Below, piece by piece: positions 16,719-24,893 of a stretch of 64,000 bases of DNA (positions are counted from its first letter, which is position 1; each line of letters starts with the position of its first letter). The translations under genes were made by a program, and so were the position numbers. The notes under the pieces are model-generated. The model made no database searches. It saw only the letters and a program-made list of their open reading frames with translations, and was not told the origin of the DNA. This DNA is from Sipunculus nudus (Eukaryota; Annelida; Sipuncula; Golfingiida; Sipunculidae): contig JAPPUL010000084.1 in NCBI GenBank assembly GCA_026874595.1, forward strand, positions 297,001 to 361,000, written 5' to 3'.

Positions 16719-17477
16719 ATGGATTTATCTATCTTTTCGCTTGAAAACAGATTAGCTGTTGTAACTGGTGGAGGGAGTGGGATAGGCTTTTCTATTGCAA
16801 AATTCTTAGCTAAGGCTGGTGCTAAAGTTGTTTTAGTTAGTAGGAGAGAAGAGGTATTGTTAAAGGCTCAGGAGGAGTTGCGTAGACGATCATATGATGC
16901 TGAAATTTATGTTGGAGATTTGGCTTTAGAAGAGAATATGAAAAAGATCGCAACAGATATTACAAAAGATATAGGATCTCCTGATATTGTTGTAAATGCA
17001 GCAGGTGTTAATTTTAGACAAAAAGAACCTGATATAACATATGATACCTGGAATCAAACAATTGATTTAAATTTGAAAGCACCTTTTTTCTTTACAAGAG
17101 AATTCATACCTGGAATGATAGAAAGAGGTAGAGGGAAAGTAATACATATAGCATCATTACAATCGGTTCGTGCCTTTCCAAATAGTATACCATATGGAGC
17201 GTCAAAGGGTGGTATTATACAATTAACAAGAGCGATGGCAGAAGAGTACTCCCGACATGGGATATCGGTTAATGCTATAGCACCTGGTTTTTTCAGGACA
17301 GCGCTTGCCGAGAGTGTTTTTAAAGAGAAAGAAAAAGAGCTAGCCAAACAAACAGCAATAGGAAGAAATGGCAAGTTATCAGATTTTGAAGGTCTTGCAA
17401 TTTTTTTAGCCTCGTCGGCCTCTGATTATATGACAGGTCAAACTATTTTCTTAGATGGTGGATTTAGTGCAAAATAG
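16719..17477 (+). CDS. hpsO: Short-chain dehydrogenase, probable DHPS 2-dehydrogenase
   Basis: The 252 aa SDR has the NAD(P)-binding TGGGSGIG at residues 16-23, NAAG at 93-96 and the catalytic Ser146, Tyr159, Lys163. In described DHPS clusters HpsO and HpsP are thought to interconvert the DHPS enantiomers through oxidation and reduction at C2, feeding the stereospecific HpsN. The assignment rests on position between hpsN and hpsP; the fold alone would only say SDR (gluconate 5-dehydrogenase-like). It starts at ATG after a purine-rich AGGAG and is 23 bp from hpsN. Confidence 0.75.
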   Translation: MDLSIFSLENRLAVVTGGGSGIGFSIAKFLAKAGAKVVLVSRREEVLLKAQEELRRRSYDAEIYVGDLALEENMKKIATDITKDIGSPDIVVNAAGVNFRQKEPDITYDTWNQTIDLNLKAPFFFTREFIPGMIERGRGKVIHIASLQSVRAFPNSIPYGASKGGIIQLTRAMAEEYSRHGISVNAIAPGFFRTALAESVFKEKEKELAKQTAIGRNGKLSDFEGLAIFLASSASDYMTGQTIFLDGGFSAK

Positions 17478-17514
17478 AAGGCAATGATTATTATATAAAA
17501 GGAGAGACAAAAAT

Positions 17515-18495
17515 ATGAAAGCATTAGTCTATATGGGAGCTTCTAAACTAGAATATAAAGAATATAAAGAAACAGGTTTAGCAGAAGATGAAGTAGCTAT
17601 AAAAGTGTTGGCAACAGGGATATGCGGGTCTGACCTACATGCCTTTTTAGGACACGATGCAAGGCGAGTGCCACCACTTGTATTAGGCCATGAGATACTG
17701 GGAGAAGTGCTATCAGGAGCTGATAAAGGTTTAAAAGTAGCAATAAATCCAATAATTAGTTGTGGTAGATGTACTTTTTGCTTACTTGGCAAAGATAATT
17801 TATGTTCAAATAGAAAGATGCTAGGAATGAACAAACCTGGAGGGTTTGCTGAATATATTAATATTAATAAGAAGAATGTTATTCCTATGAATTTACTGGG
17901 GACTACAGGTGTTTTATCGGAGCCAGTTGCAACTGCGTTGCATAGTATACGATTGCTAGAAAAGGTTAGTTCTTTAAGGCCAGATAAGATGAGAGTACTT
18001 GTAATAGGAGCTGGTTCTGTTGGACTACTTTGTGGAATACTTCTTAAAGACTTTGGCTGTAACAATATCACAATACTTGAGAAAAATGAAAAACGTCTTA
18101 AGAATGTAGAAGCAATAGATGGCATTAGAGCCTTATCCGATGAATTAGCAAGCAAAGAGAAATTTGATACTATAATTGATGCAGTAGGTATAGAACATAC
18201 AAGGGTTGCCTCAATTAAGCATATTGAAGAAGGTGGGGTTATTATTCATATTGGCTTAGGTAATAGCGATGGAACAATCGATTTTAGAAAAATAACATTG
18301 TCAGAAATAACTTTTGTGGGAACCTATGCCTATACTAGTAAAGATTTTATAGATGCGACAAAGATTTTAGCATCTAAAAGGATAGAAAATGATTTAAACT
18401 GGGTTGAAATTAGAAATTTAAAAGATGGGCAGAAGGCATTTGAAGATATTTTAGATGGCAATGTATCATCTGCAAAAATAGTTTTGACAAATTAG
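17515..18495 (+). CDS. hpsP: Zinc-dependent MDR dehydrogenase, probable second DHPS 2-dehydrogenase
   Basis: The 326 aa medium-chain dehydrogenase has catalytic zinc ligands C37, H59, E60 (GHE motif) and four structural-zinc cysteines C83, C86, C89, C97. The nucleotide-binding GAGSVG is near residue 164. It closely follows the SDR gene, completing the hpsN-O-P order. AAAGGAG precedes the ATG. The protein is slightly shorter than typical sorbitol/threonine dehydrogenases (about 340-350 aa) but has no missing motif. It converges on the HD-GYP gene with a 17 bp gap and no visible terminator. Confidence 0.75.
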   Translation: MKALVYMGASKLEYKEYKETGLAEDEVAIKVLATGICGSDLHAFLGHDARRVPPLVLGHEILGEVLSGADKGLKVAINPIISCGRCTFCLLGKDNLCSNRKMLGMNKPGGFAEYININKKNVIPMNLLGTTGVLSEPVATALHSIRLLEKVSSLRPDKMRVLVIGAGSVGLLCGILLKDFGCNNITILEKNEKRLKNVEAIDGIRALSDELASKEKFDTIIDAVGIEHTRVASIKHIEEGGVIIHIGLGNSDGTIDFRKITLSEITFVGTYAYTSKDFIDATKILASKRIENDLNWVEIRNLKDGQKAFEDILDGNVSSAKIVLTN

Positions 18496-18512
18496 GTTCA
18501 TTACGAGTATGG

Positions 18513-19697
18513 TTATTCTTGAATTTTTGTTGTAGCATCTATACTTACTATATTTCGGGTATCATCAAGGTTCAAATTGATAAATATTGGTTTAGAAAGT
18601 TCTTTACCAGCTGAATTTTTTAATATCTCAATAGAAGGCCTTGAAGTAATATCACTATCTTTATTAACTACTCTAGCTACTTCCCCAGTATTTAATACAA
18701 CAAGTTGTCCTATCTTATAATAAGAGCTTTCTTTGAATAACATCCCACCAAGCGAATGTGCAAACTGATGAGCTATCTCAGGTTTAAAACTATATCTTGA
18801 CCCTCTAAGTATTGTTTTAATTGCTTCGTTATGACTTATTGCTTCTCTATAGGGTGTTCTAGTTGTAAGTGCATCATATATCTCTGCTATAGATACTATA
18901 TATACATAATCTTCTATCTTACTACCGCTAAAGCCAAAGGGATATCCTGTCCCATCAAATTTCTCATGATGTAAAAGTACAATCCGCTTTACTATATCAC
19001 TAATCTCTTTACTCTCTTTTAGCATCTCATAGCCATATCTTGCATGATTTTTTACTAAATTAAACTCTTTTGGGGTCAGCTTATCTTTTTTATGTAATAT
19101 ATTGTAAGGGATTCTTATCTTTCCTATATCATGTAGAAAGCCGCCAAGTCCTATATCAAGTACAACATCTTGAGGAAAACCCAATTTACGTGCAAAAAGC
19201 ATCGCCACTACTCCAGTATTTAGAGAATGTGAATAAGTCTCACTATCATAGGATTGTATATCTAACAAATTGATTATTTCTGTTTTACTACTATACAAAT
19301 CCGTTTCAATTTGATCCATTAAATCTTTTGCATCCGTAAAACTAACGACCTCATTCTTACTTAGACGATTTGTTATTGCCTCCATAACATTGACCGCTTT
19401 CTCCTGAGTTTCTACACTAAGTGTTCTTGGGCCCTGATAAATATTTCGCTTAAGATAATCTTTTAGGTTCTTTTGATATATTACATTATCTGTATTTTTA
19501 TGCTTTGAATAAAATATTGTATCTATGTTAGCTAATAGTAACTTTTGTAGATATTCTTTAGTAAAGGGTTTATAAGCACCCTGTACTTCATTTCCATCCT
19601 TGTCAAACGTGGGACAATTTAATATTGTATTAGGATTTAGATATTTTACATTTATCTTAACTCTATCTCCAAGATCCTCAAATACATTATTACTCAT
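18513..19697 (-). CDS. HD-GYP domain phosphodiesterase, probable c-di-GMP hydrolase
   Basis: The 394 aa protein has an HD-GYP domain with HDIGK at residues 189-193 and HHEKFDGTGYP at 243-253, the metal-binding and GYP motifs of cyclic-di-GMP phosphodiesterases. An N-terminal region (about 10-140) is of the type found in soluble HD-GYP proteins, and the C-terminus (about 310-394) is a small beta domain seen after many HD-GYP domains. No transmembrane or response-regulator domain is present. GAGGTTTCTA precedes the ATG. It is last of the sox-direction genes, so it may be co-transcribed with sox and coupled to thiosulfate use; that link is inference. Confidence 0.85.
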   Translation of the reverse strand: MSNNVFEDLGDRVKINVKYLNPNTILNCPTFDKDGNEVQGAYKPFTKEYLQKLLLANIDTIFYSKHKNTDNVIYQKNLKDYLKRNIYQGPRTLSVETQEKAVNVMEAITNRLSKNEVVSFTDAKDLMDQIETDLYSSKTEIINLLDIQSYDSETYSHSLNTGVVAMLFARKLGFPQDVVLDIGLGGFLHDIGKIRIPYNILHKKDKLTPKEFNLVKNHARYGYEMLKESKEISDIVKRIVLLHHEKFDGTGYPFGFSGSKIEDYVYIVSIAEIYDALTTRTPYREAISHNEAIKTILRGSRYSFKPEIAHQFAHSLGGMLFKESSYYKIGQLVVLNTGEVARVVNKDSDITSRPSIEILKNSAGKELSKPIFINLNLDDTRNIVSIDATTKIQE

Positions 19698-19770
19698 TAG
19701 AAACCTCTAATTTTTATTACCAACACGCTTTACAACACTTTATAAGCTACTTTCTATTATCTAATTTTAT

Positions 19771-20397
19771 CTAATTTAGAATATCTGTTCCTTCTTGACT
19801 TATTTTTCTAAAAAATGACAAAGATTTTTCAGTAGACCAATCATGTGCACCGCCTGCTATCTCACCTATTATTTTCCCATCTTCAGCAATTAGATAAGTT
19901 AATGGTGTTCTAAGTTTTTTGGGTCTAAACATTCTATATACCTTCATAGTAGGGTCTAGCAATACTTGAAATGTAAATTCATTAGCTTCTACATGCAAAG
20001 GAATACTAAAAGAATCTTGATTTATTGATACTGTTACTATTTTAAGTTTGTCATTATCTTTATTTGCATTATACAAGCTTTCTAATGTCGGTAGCTCTTT
20101 TGTACAATAGGGACACCATGTTGCCCAAAATATCAAAAGCACTATCTTACCATTATATTTTCCACTACTTACTTTCTCATCATCTATATCCATTAACGAG
20201 AATTTTGGTATATACTTTATATTTGTTCCTTTCGTTGGCTTGCTAAATCCAAGCTCATAAAACACCTTCTTTACATCTATCTGCTTAGAATCTGCTTTTG
20301 ATTGTTCTACACTTATAAAAAGTACGATTAGAAATACTAACACCAATAGAATACTTTTTAACTCAATAGCTCTTCCTCCAAATATTTTATTAACCAT
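19771..20397 (-). CDS. soxW: TlpA/SoxW-like thiol-disulfide thioredoxin
   Basis: The 208 aa protein has an N-terminal membrane anchor (about residues 13-31) and a TlpA/ResA-type thioredoxin domain with WCPYC (Cys95, Cys98) and a downstream LDPTMKVYRMF ... TYLIAEDGKI segment. It should face the periplasm. In sox clusters such proteins (SoxW) reduce the SoxY cysteine or SoxA/cytochrome thiols, with electrons from SoxV or DsbD. No SoxV/CcdA is in the window. Position downstream of soxB in the same direction supports SoxW, but a generic cytochrome-maturation thioredoxin is possible. Confidence 0.65.
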   Translation of the reverse strand: MVNKIFGGRAIELKSILLVLVFLIVLFISVEQSKADSKQIDVKKVFYELGFSKPTKGTNIKYIPKFSLMDIDDEKVSSGKYNGKIVLLIFWATWCPYCTKELPTLESLYNANKDNDKLKIVTVSINQDSFSIPLHVEANEFTFQVLLDPTMKVYRMFRPKKLRTPLTYLIAEDGKIIGEIAGGAHDWSTEKSLSFFRKISQEGTDILN

Positions 20398-20471
20398 TTT
20401 GGATACCTCATACTTCTAATTTTTTACATATTTTACATATATAAAATATATAATAACACTTATCTTTATTT

Positions 20472-20990
20472 CTATTCTTTTAAGGCATGCATTATATCAA
20501 GTATTTGACTCTCTATCTGATTTATATATTTCCTTCCATTAGCTGCTTTTTCTCCCGTTAATGGTAAATCTAAGAAAATCATAGCTTGACTTGCTAGGTA
20601 GGTTCCTACTACTACATCTTCTCCATCTTCATATAAGTATATCTTGCACGGTATAAAGGCTCCAAAATCTCGGGTCAGCTTAAATATTTCCTTCCCTATT
20701 TCTAAATTGCAAAATTGATATACTTTGTATTGTGGAAATTCCTCACCCCTTGATTCCATCGACGCTTTTATGTTTAATGGTGGATCAAAAACCCGCATGT
20801 TAGCACCTGACAACTCGCTCTCAAGTGCTAATGCTATATTGTCAAAATCTGCCCCCTTTAACCTTATCTTATATATTGGAGAACCAAAAAATATGTATAA
20901 TACGTATAACGTTATCCCAACTAGCACTATATACACCACGCCCATCTTCAAGAGCTTTCCTACACTTAATTTTAAATCCTTTTCTCCCAT
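20472..20990 (-). CDS. DUF302 protein, membrane-anchored
   Basis: The 172 aa protein has one N-terminal transmembrane segment (about residues 13-32) and a DUF302 domain (about 40-165), recognised by FDNIALALESELSGANMRVFDPPLN and the YKVYQFCNLEIGKEIFKL...FIPCKIYLYED pattern. DUF302 proteins often lie in sulfur-oxidation or cytochrome loci, but their function is not established. A strong AAAGGAGG nine bases before the ATG shows it is well translated. It sits directly after soxB on the same strand. The two cysteines (in QFCNLE and IPCKIY) are typical of the family. Confidence 0.78.
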   Translation of the reverse strand: MGEKDLKLSVGKLLKMGVVYIVLVGITLYVLYIFFGSPIYKIRLKGADFDNIALALESELSGANMRVFDPPLNIKASMESRGEEFPQYKVYQFCNLEIGKEIFKLTRDFGAFIPCKIYLYEDGEDVVVGTYLASQAMIFLDLPLTGEKAANGRKYINQIESQILDIMHALKE

Positions 20991-21045
20991 TATTGAAAGC
21001 CTCCTTTCTGATTTACACCGTTTTTAGACATCTTTTTTAGTTTAG

Positions 21046-22770
21046 CTAAGCATAATACTTTATAGCACTTTTTGAATCTATTTTAACTTTCTTTATCTTT
21101 TTTAAATAATCCCTTATAACATCATATACGGGACGTTCTCCAGGACGCAAGTTTTCTCCCGCTCTATATAAATTACCTCCCCAGGCTGATAACTTGTATT
21201 TCCTTTTAGGGTCAAATGGCTTTCCATTTACTTTTATACTACTTTGCTCAACTCGTTTTAATACTGGCGCATTTAGTTTTACATCCATTTCTACACCTAA
21301 TAACCTACTAAAATCCCCTCCTTGTTGTTTATAAGGGTCTGGATTAAATAAGTTGTCTAAAATATCCTCAAGGATTAGCCATAACTGCTCTCCTGCCATA
21401 TCAAATGTCCATACATTGGGATAGGTTACCGAAGTGTGGTCCAGAACATCTTTCATAGTTATCTTATCACCTGGCAAGAGCGTTGTTCCCCATCTGTAGC
21501 CTGGAGAAAATACTATTTCTGAATCGTATTCATCACGTATTGCCTCAAGGATTAACTGATCAAAGGTTCCCATAAATGTGTCTCGTCTATATAACAATGA
21601 ATCTGTTACTGCAAGCTCTTCTCCCAATTTTGACTCGTATGGTTTATGCCATTTGTCTATCAAGCTTTGCATATTTTCATCTGCTGGGATTATATTTGAC
21701 AAGATAGGAAGTAACTTGTGGCTATGTCCTACTACCTTTTTCCCTTGCACATCAAGGTCTATACGTCCAAGAAATTTACCATGAGAACCTGCCTGCACAA
21801 ATAGTGTTTGTCCTATTTTAAGTGCTTTTGGTAACGGATCATGCGTATGTCCTGATATTAATAAATCTATACCTTTTGTTTCTCTTGCAAGCTTTTTATC
21901 TACCTCCAGACCATTGTGACTTAAAAATATAACCAAATCTACCTTTTCTTCTTCTCTTATCTTATCTACTAGCCTTTGCACATCCACAGGCCTTATTCCA
22001 AATGACCAGCCCTCAGATATATGATTATCTTCCTCTAATGTTCTTGGATGCGCCAGGGGCACGTATGGAAATGATTGCCCTATTATCCCAACCTTTACAT
22101 CTTTTGTCTCTTTTATTACATATTCTTTAAATACTTTATTCCCCTCTTTTTCAAAATCTGTATATACCACATTTTGAGCAACAAAATCCCCTTTTAGTTC
22201 TTTTATCCTTTTCTCAAGCACCTCCTGTCCAAATGTATATTCCCAATGTGCCGCCATTACATCTATTTCAAGTAAGTTCTGTGCATCAACCAACGCAGCT
22301 CCTTCTGTAAACAACCCTATCCCTGTTCCAATCCATGTATCTCCTGAATCCAAAAATAAACACCGGTTTCTTCCCCTCTCTTCAAATACCTGTTTAGATA
22401 AAGTCGATAAATGCGCATAGCCACCCATTCTACCATATTTCTTTGCTAAATCCTCAAAATCTATATAAGTTTGGAAATATGCCTCTTTTGTATCCCTTGA
22501 TATATTCCAATATTTTAAACTCTCTTCACCTACCATATGCCCAGGCGTATTTGCTACTGTTTGAGGGCCTATATTAAGTGATGGCTCTCTGTAATATATT
22601 GGCCTTAGATGCGCATGACTATCAGCTATAAATAATATTGTAATATTCCCTGTTGACTCAAAGTCATACAACTTCTTAGCGTCAAAAACACCGCATCCAC
22701 CAAGCGATAATCCTGATAGAATGGCAAGCTCCATCGCAAGCGTTGTCTTTAGAAATTCCCTTCTATCCAT
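21046..22770 (-). CDS. soxB: Thiosulfohydrolase SoxB
   Basis: The 574 aa dimanganese enzyme hydrolyses sulfate from SoxY-bound thiosulfonate. It has a Tat signal (RREFLK at 3-8) followed by LGGC (Cys26), a plausible lipobox. Metallophosphatase motifs are FIADSHAHL near residue 47, LFLDSGDTWIG near 138-148, the SoxB-typical MAAHWEYTFG near 172-181, SHNGLEVD near 284 and LLISGHTHDPL near 303. The C-terminal 5'-nucleotidase-like domain follows. Length agrees with the family (about 560-590 aa). A Sox system with B, AX and YZ but no CD nearby fits the truncated pathway that deposits sulfur. Confidence 0.94.
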   Translation of the reverse strand: MDRREFLKTTLAMELAILSGLSLGGCGVFDAKKLYDFESTGNITILFIADSHAHLRPIYYREPSLNIGPQTVANTPGHMVGEESLKYWNISRDTKEAYFQTYIDFEDLAKKYGRMGGYAHLSTLSKQVFEERGRNRCLFLDSGDTWIGTGIGLFTEGAALVDAQNLLEIDVMAAHWEYTFGQEVLEKRIKELKGDFVAQNVVYTDFEKEGNKVFKEYVIKETKDVKVGIIGQSFPYVPLAHPRTLEEDNHISEGWSFGIRPVDVQRLVDKIREEEKVDLVIFLSHNGLEVDKKLARETKGIDLLISGHTHDPLPKALKIGQTLFVQAGSHGKFLGRIDLDVQGKKVVGHSHKLLPILSNIIPADENMQSLIDKWHKPYESKLGEELAVTDSLLYRRDTFMGTFDQLILEAIRDEYDSEIVFSPGYRWGTTLLPGDKITMKDVLDHTSVTYPNVWTFDMAGEQLWLILEDILDNLFNPDPYKQQGGDFSRLLGVEMDVKLNAPVLKRVEQSSIKVNGKPFDPKRKYKLSAWGGNLYRAGENLRPGERPVYDVIRDYLKKIKKVKIDSKSAIKYYA

Positions 22771-22839
22771 TATTGTACCAAACTCCTACTGGTTTATTTG
22801 ATTTGATTATTTTATTTACTTTATTTGACTTACATAATT

Positions 22840-22879
22840 ATAGCTTATTGAGTGCCTGCATAGATATTCAATAAGCTAT
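22840..22879 (-). promoter_or_regulatory. 12-bp perfect inverted repeat between soxA and soxB
   Basis: ATAGCTTATTGA (22840-22851) and TCAATAAGCTAT (22868-22879) form a perfect 12 bp stem with a 16-base loop in the 125 bp gap after soxA. No T-run follows on the minus strand, so it looks like an mRNA-processing or stability hairpin or an operator rather than a simple terminator. Confidence 0.5.
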
Positions 22880-22895
22880 TTCATGAGCTCTTGTT

Positions 22896-23666
22896 TTACC
22901 TAACCCACCCAGGAACTTTTACTTTTTCTCCCTGCGCTTTATGCGTTACATATAATTCCAAGGCCCGCATCGGTACACTGCCTGCCTTTAGCCTTTTCAT
23001 TCTTGCATTATTCATACACTGCCTAAATCTTTGCTCTATTATGTATGTTTGCCCTTTACGCATCCTATAGGCTGGCCAATGACTTGCTGCTGCTCCTATC
23101 TTGGCTAACTTCTGCATACGCAGATGTTTCCCAGGCAATATATCATGGCATACTCTACAAGACAAATTTCGCTGCCCACGCCTTTGACTAAACACCAATT
23201 CTCCAAGCTTATACCATTCTGCCGCCTCTCCATCTATCTTCACATTAACTGGCATCCCCTCTGACAAAGACTTTATATATGTTGTCATTGATGTCATTTC
23301 ATACGATCCAAGTGGAAGTGATTCCCCTTCCGCAAACGATTCTATACATACATTTATCTGCATCTGCAAACTTGCCATTGTCTTTGCTGATTTAGTTATC
23401 TTTGGGTAAGTTGTAGCAACTCCTTTGAAATCTTGTTCTGGATTTACATGACATGTTACGCAACTTTTACCTTGACTCCCTCTACCCTCACGAATGAACT
23501 TTGCACCTTCTTCTATCATTGTGTCCCCAGGGTTTATACCACTGCTATAGAAGGATAAGTCCTCCTTTGATATACTCTCTGTATCTTGAGCCGGTAAACT
23601 TATCGCTATTAACCCCACCACCAGCAGCAACACTACAAAGCTTATATATCTTATTTTATTTCTCAT
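22896..23666 (-). CDS. soxA: Sulfur-oxidising dihaem cytochrome SoxA
   Basis: The 256 aa c-type cytochrome with SoxX oxidatively couples thiosulfate to the SoxY cysteine. After a signal peptide (hydrophobic 9-24) there are two haem sites, CVTCH (Cys69-His73) and CRVCH (Cys170-His174), the dihaem form of SoxA. Cys217 (RFRQCMNN) fits the catalytic/axial persulfide cysteine, and Cys107 the partner in the first domain. The ATG follows GGGGGATAAG, which overlaps the soxZ stop. The order X-Y-Z-A-B is standard. Confidence 0.93.
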   Translation of the reverse strand: MRNKIRYISFVVLLLVVGLIAISLPAQDTESISKEDLSFYSSGINPGDTMIEEGAKFIREGRGSQGKSCVTCHVNPEQDFKGVATTYPKITKSAKTMASLQMQINVCIESFAEGESLPLGSYEMTSMTTYIKSLSEGMPVNVKIDGEAAEWYKLGELVFSQRRGQRNLSCRVCHDILPGKHLRMQKLAKIGAAASHWPAYRMRKGQTYIIEQRFRQCMNNARMKRLKAGSVPMRALELYVTHKAQGEKVKVPGWVR

Positions 23667-23669
23667 TTC

Positions 23670-24146
23670 TTATCCCCCTACCTTAATATCTACTTGTTTT
23701 TCAAATACTCCCCCCTTATTATCTTCCCACACCACCTTTAAAGGTGCTGATTTGTCCACTTTCAACTTGAATGAAAAATATGGATCTTTGCTTATTGCTG
23801 GCAACGTATTTAATATTGCCAGTGTCTTTTCTCCATATATCATCTTTATTTCCTTTACATAATATGCTGGCTTTGCATTCTTGCCTATCCCTGTATCCTG
23901 AGGATGTGTTACTACGGTCTTTACCTCTATTATATCCCCTTTCTTATAGTTCTTTGGCAATCTTATTAACGCTTTCCCTAAACGGCTTTTCTTTTTTTTA
24001 GGGGCACTTACTTTTTTAACTTCCTCCTTCTTCACCTGACTCTGATCCCCTTTAGCCCCTTTAGCCGCCTCCTTATCCTTACTTTTATCAGCCCCACCAC
24101 AGCTAACTAACAGCACCATCATAACCACTAAGCTTAATATCTTCAT
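23670..24146 (-). CDS. soxZ: SoxZ with its own lipoprotein signal
   Basis: The 158 aa protein contains a SoxZ domain (about residues 55-158: ALIRLPKNYKKGDIIEVKTVVTHP, then DPYFSFKLK and LKVVWEDNKGG), the partner of SoxY in the sulfur carrier. SoxZ is normally about 105 aa, without a signal, and exported together with Tat-borne SoxY. Here about 55 extra residues form a lipoprotein signal with VLLVSC (Cys16) and a Lys/Ala/Glu-rich tether. This SoxZ is therefore probably lipid-anchored and exported by Sec. Its Shine-Dalgarno region is tandemly duplicated. Confidence 0.88.
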   Translation of the reverse strand: MKILSLVVMMVLLVSCGGADKSKDKEAAKGAKGDQSQVKKEEVKKVSAPKKKKSRLGKALIRLPKNYKKGDIIEVKTVVTHPQDTGIGKNAKPAYYVKEIKMIYGEKTLAILNTLPAISKDPYFSFKLKVDKSAPLKVVWEDNKGGVFEKQVDIKVGG

Positions 24147-24147
24147 A

Positions 24148-24171
24148 TTGACTCTCCTTTTGACTCTCCTT
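24148..24171 (-). repeat. 12-bp duplication that doubles the soxZ Shine-Dalgarno
   Basis: On the coding strand AAGGAGAGTCAA occurs twice in tandem (24148-24159 and 24160-24171) immediately before TATG. Each copy contains AAGGAG, so soxZ has two ribosome-binding purine tracts, the nearer one about eight bases from the ATG. Confidence 0.85.
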
Positions 24172-24359
24172 AATTTATCTAACGCTAATTTATATATTTA
24201 TATATACGATATACGCTTTAATTTCATCGCTTATTCAAACAACTAAAAAGCTATTAAAGATTTACAACCCTTAACAAGCAGCAACTCTAGCCTCACAGCT
24301 TATCCCTAAGCACACTTTAGGAGCACTACCCATAATCTTACTTACATTTAAATTACTTT

Positions 24360-24797
24360 TTAACCACATCCACCTATAGTCACCTTAACCAATTTAGAAC
24401 CAACATATACTTGACCATTATTCATAACCGCATACGCTCTTATCTCTGCCGTCTTTCCCATCCTGATTCTAGTTGAAAAAGATACTGAACCCATCTCAGG
24501 TTCTAAAGTCGCTGAAAACGCCTTTGGATTCGGGTTCCCTGTAACTATTACATGCAAAGTCTTTACATAGTTTCCCTTTGTCATCGGAGAATCCACTGCT
24601 ACAGATATAGGTATCACTGCCCCATTCTCTGCTATCACTGGCGTCTTAAGACGCACTCGCCCTTTCCTTATTTTCTTCCCTCCCGCTATCTCTTTTACTA
24701 CCTCTGAGACTTTGTCAACTTTTTTATGACTACTCCCATACAATCCAACCCCATATAGAAAAACTAGCATCCCAAGCATTAGCACCAATTTCTTCAT
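24360..24797 (-). CDS. soxY: Sulfur-carrier protein SoxY
   Basis: The 145 aa protein carries sulfur intermediates on the cysteine of its C-terminal swinging arm: the sequence ends VTIGGCG, the family GGCGG motif with Cys144 and one glycine fewer. The N-terminus is a plain Sec-type signal (residues 1-22), unlike the usual Tat signal of SoxY. The carrier domain (VRLKTPVIAENGAVIPISVAVDSPM near 49-74) is normal. TAAGGAGG precedes the ATG. Separate Sec routes for SoxY and SoxZ are consistent with each other. A 213 bp gap without clear features separates it from soxZ. Confidence 0.9.
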   Translation of the reverse strand: MKKLVLMLGMLVFLYGVGLYGSSHKKVDKVSEVVKEIAGGKKIRKGRVRLKTPVIAENGAVIPISVAVDSPMTKGNYVKTLHVIVTGNPNPKAFSATLEPEMGSVSFSTRIRMGKTAEIRAYAVMNNGQVYVGSKLVKVTIGGCG

Positions 24798-24855
24798 ATT
24801 ATATTACCTCCTTATTTTAATTTATCTATAAAATAGAAAAAATAGAAACAATCGC

Positions 24856-24893
24856 CCTATTTAAATCCTTTCAACGCAAAGAATTTAAATAGG
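24856..24893 (-). promoter_or_regulatory. Hairpin straddling the soxX stop codon
   Basis: CCTATTTAAAT (24856-24866) and ATTTAAATAGG (24883-24893) make an 11 bp perfect stem around a 16-base loop that holds the soxX stop (TGA, 24871-24873). U-rich sequence follows on the minus strand about a dozen bases later. It may attenuate transcription between soxX and soxY or protect the soxX message. Confidence 0.45.

Noticed and set aside
17529-18155. 208-aa antisense open frame within hpsP
   Set aside because: It mirrors the codon pattern of the real dehydrogenase gene and has no ribosome-binding site or recognisable protein features.
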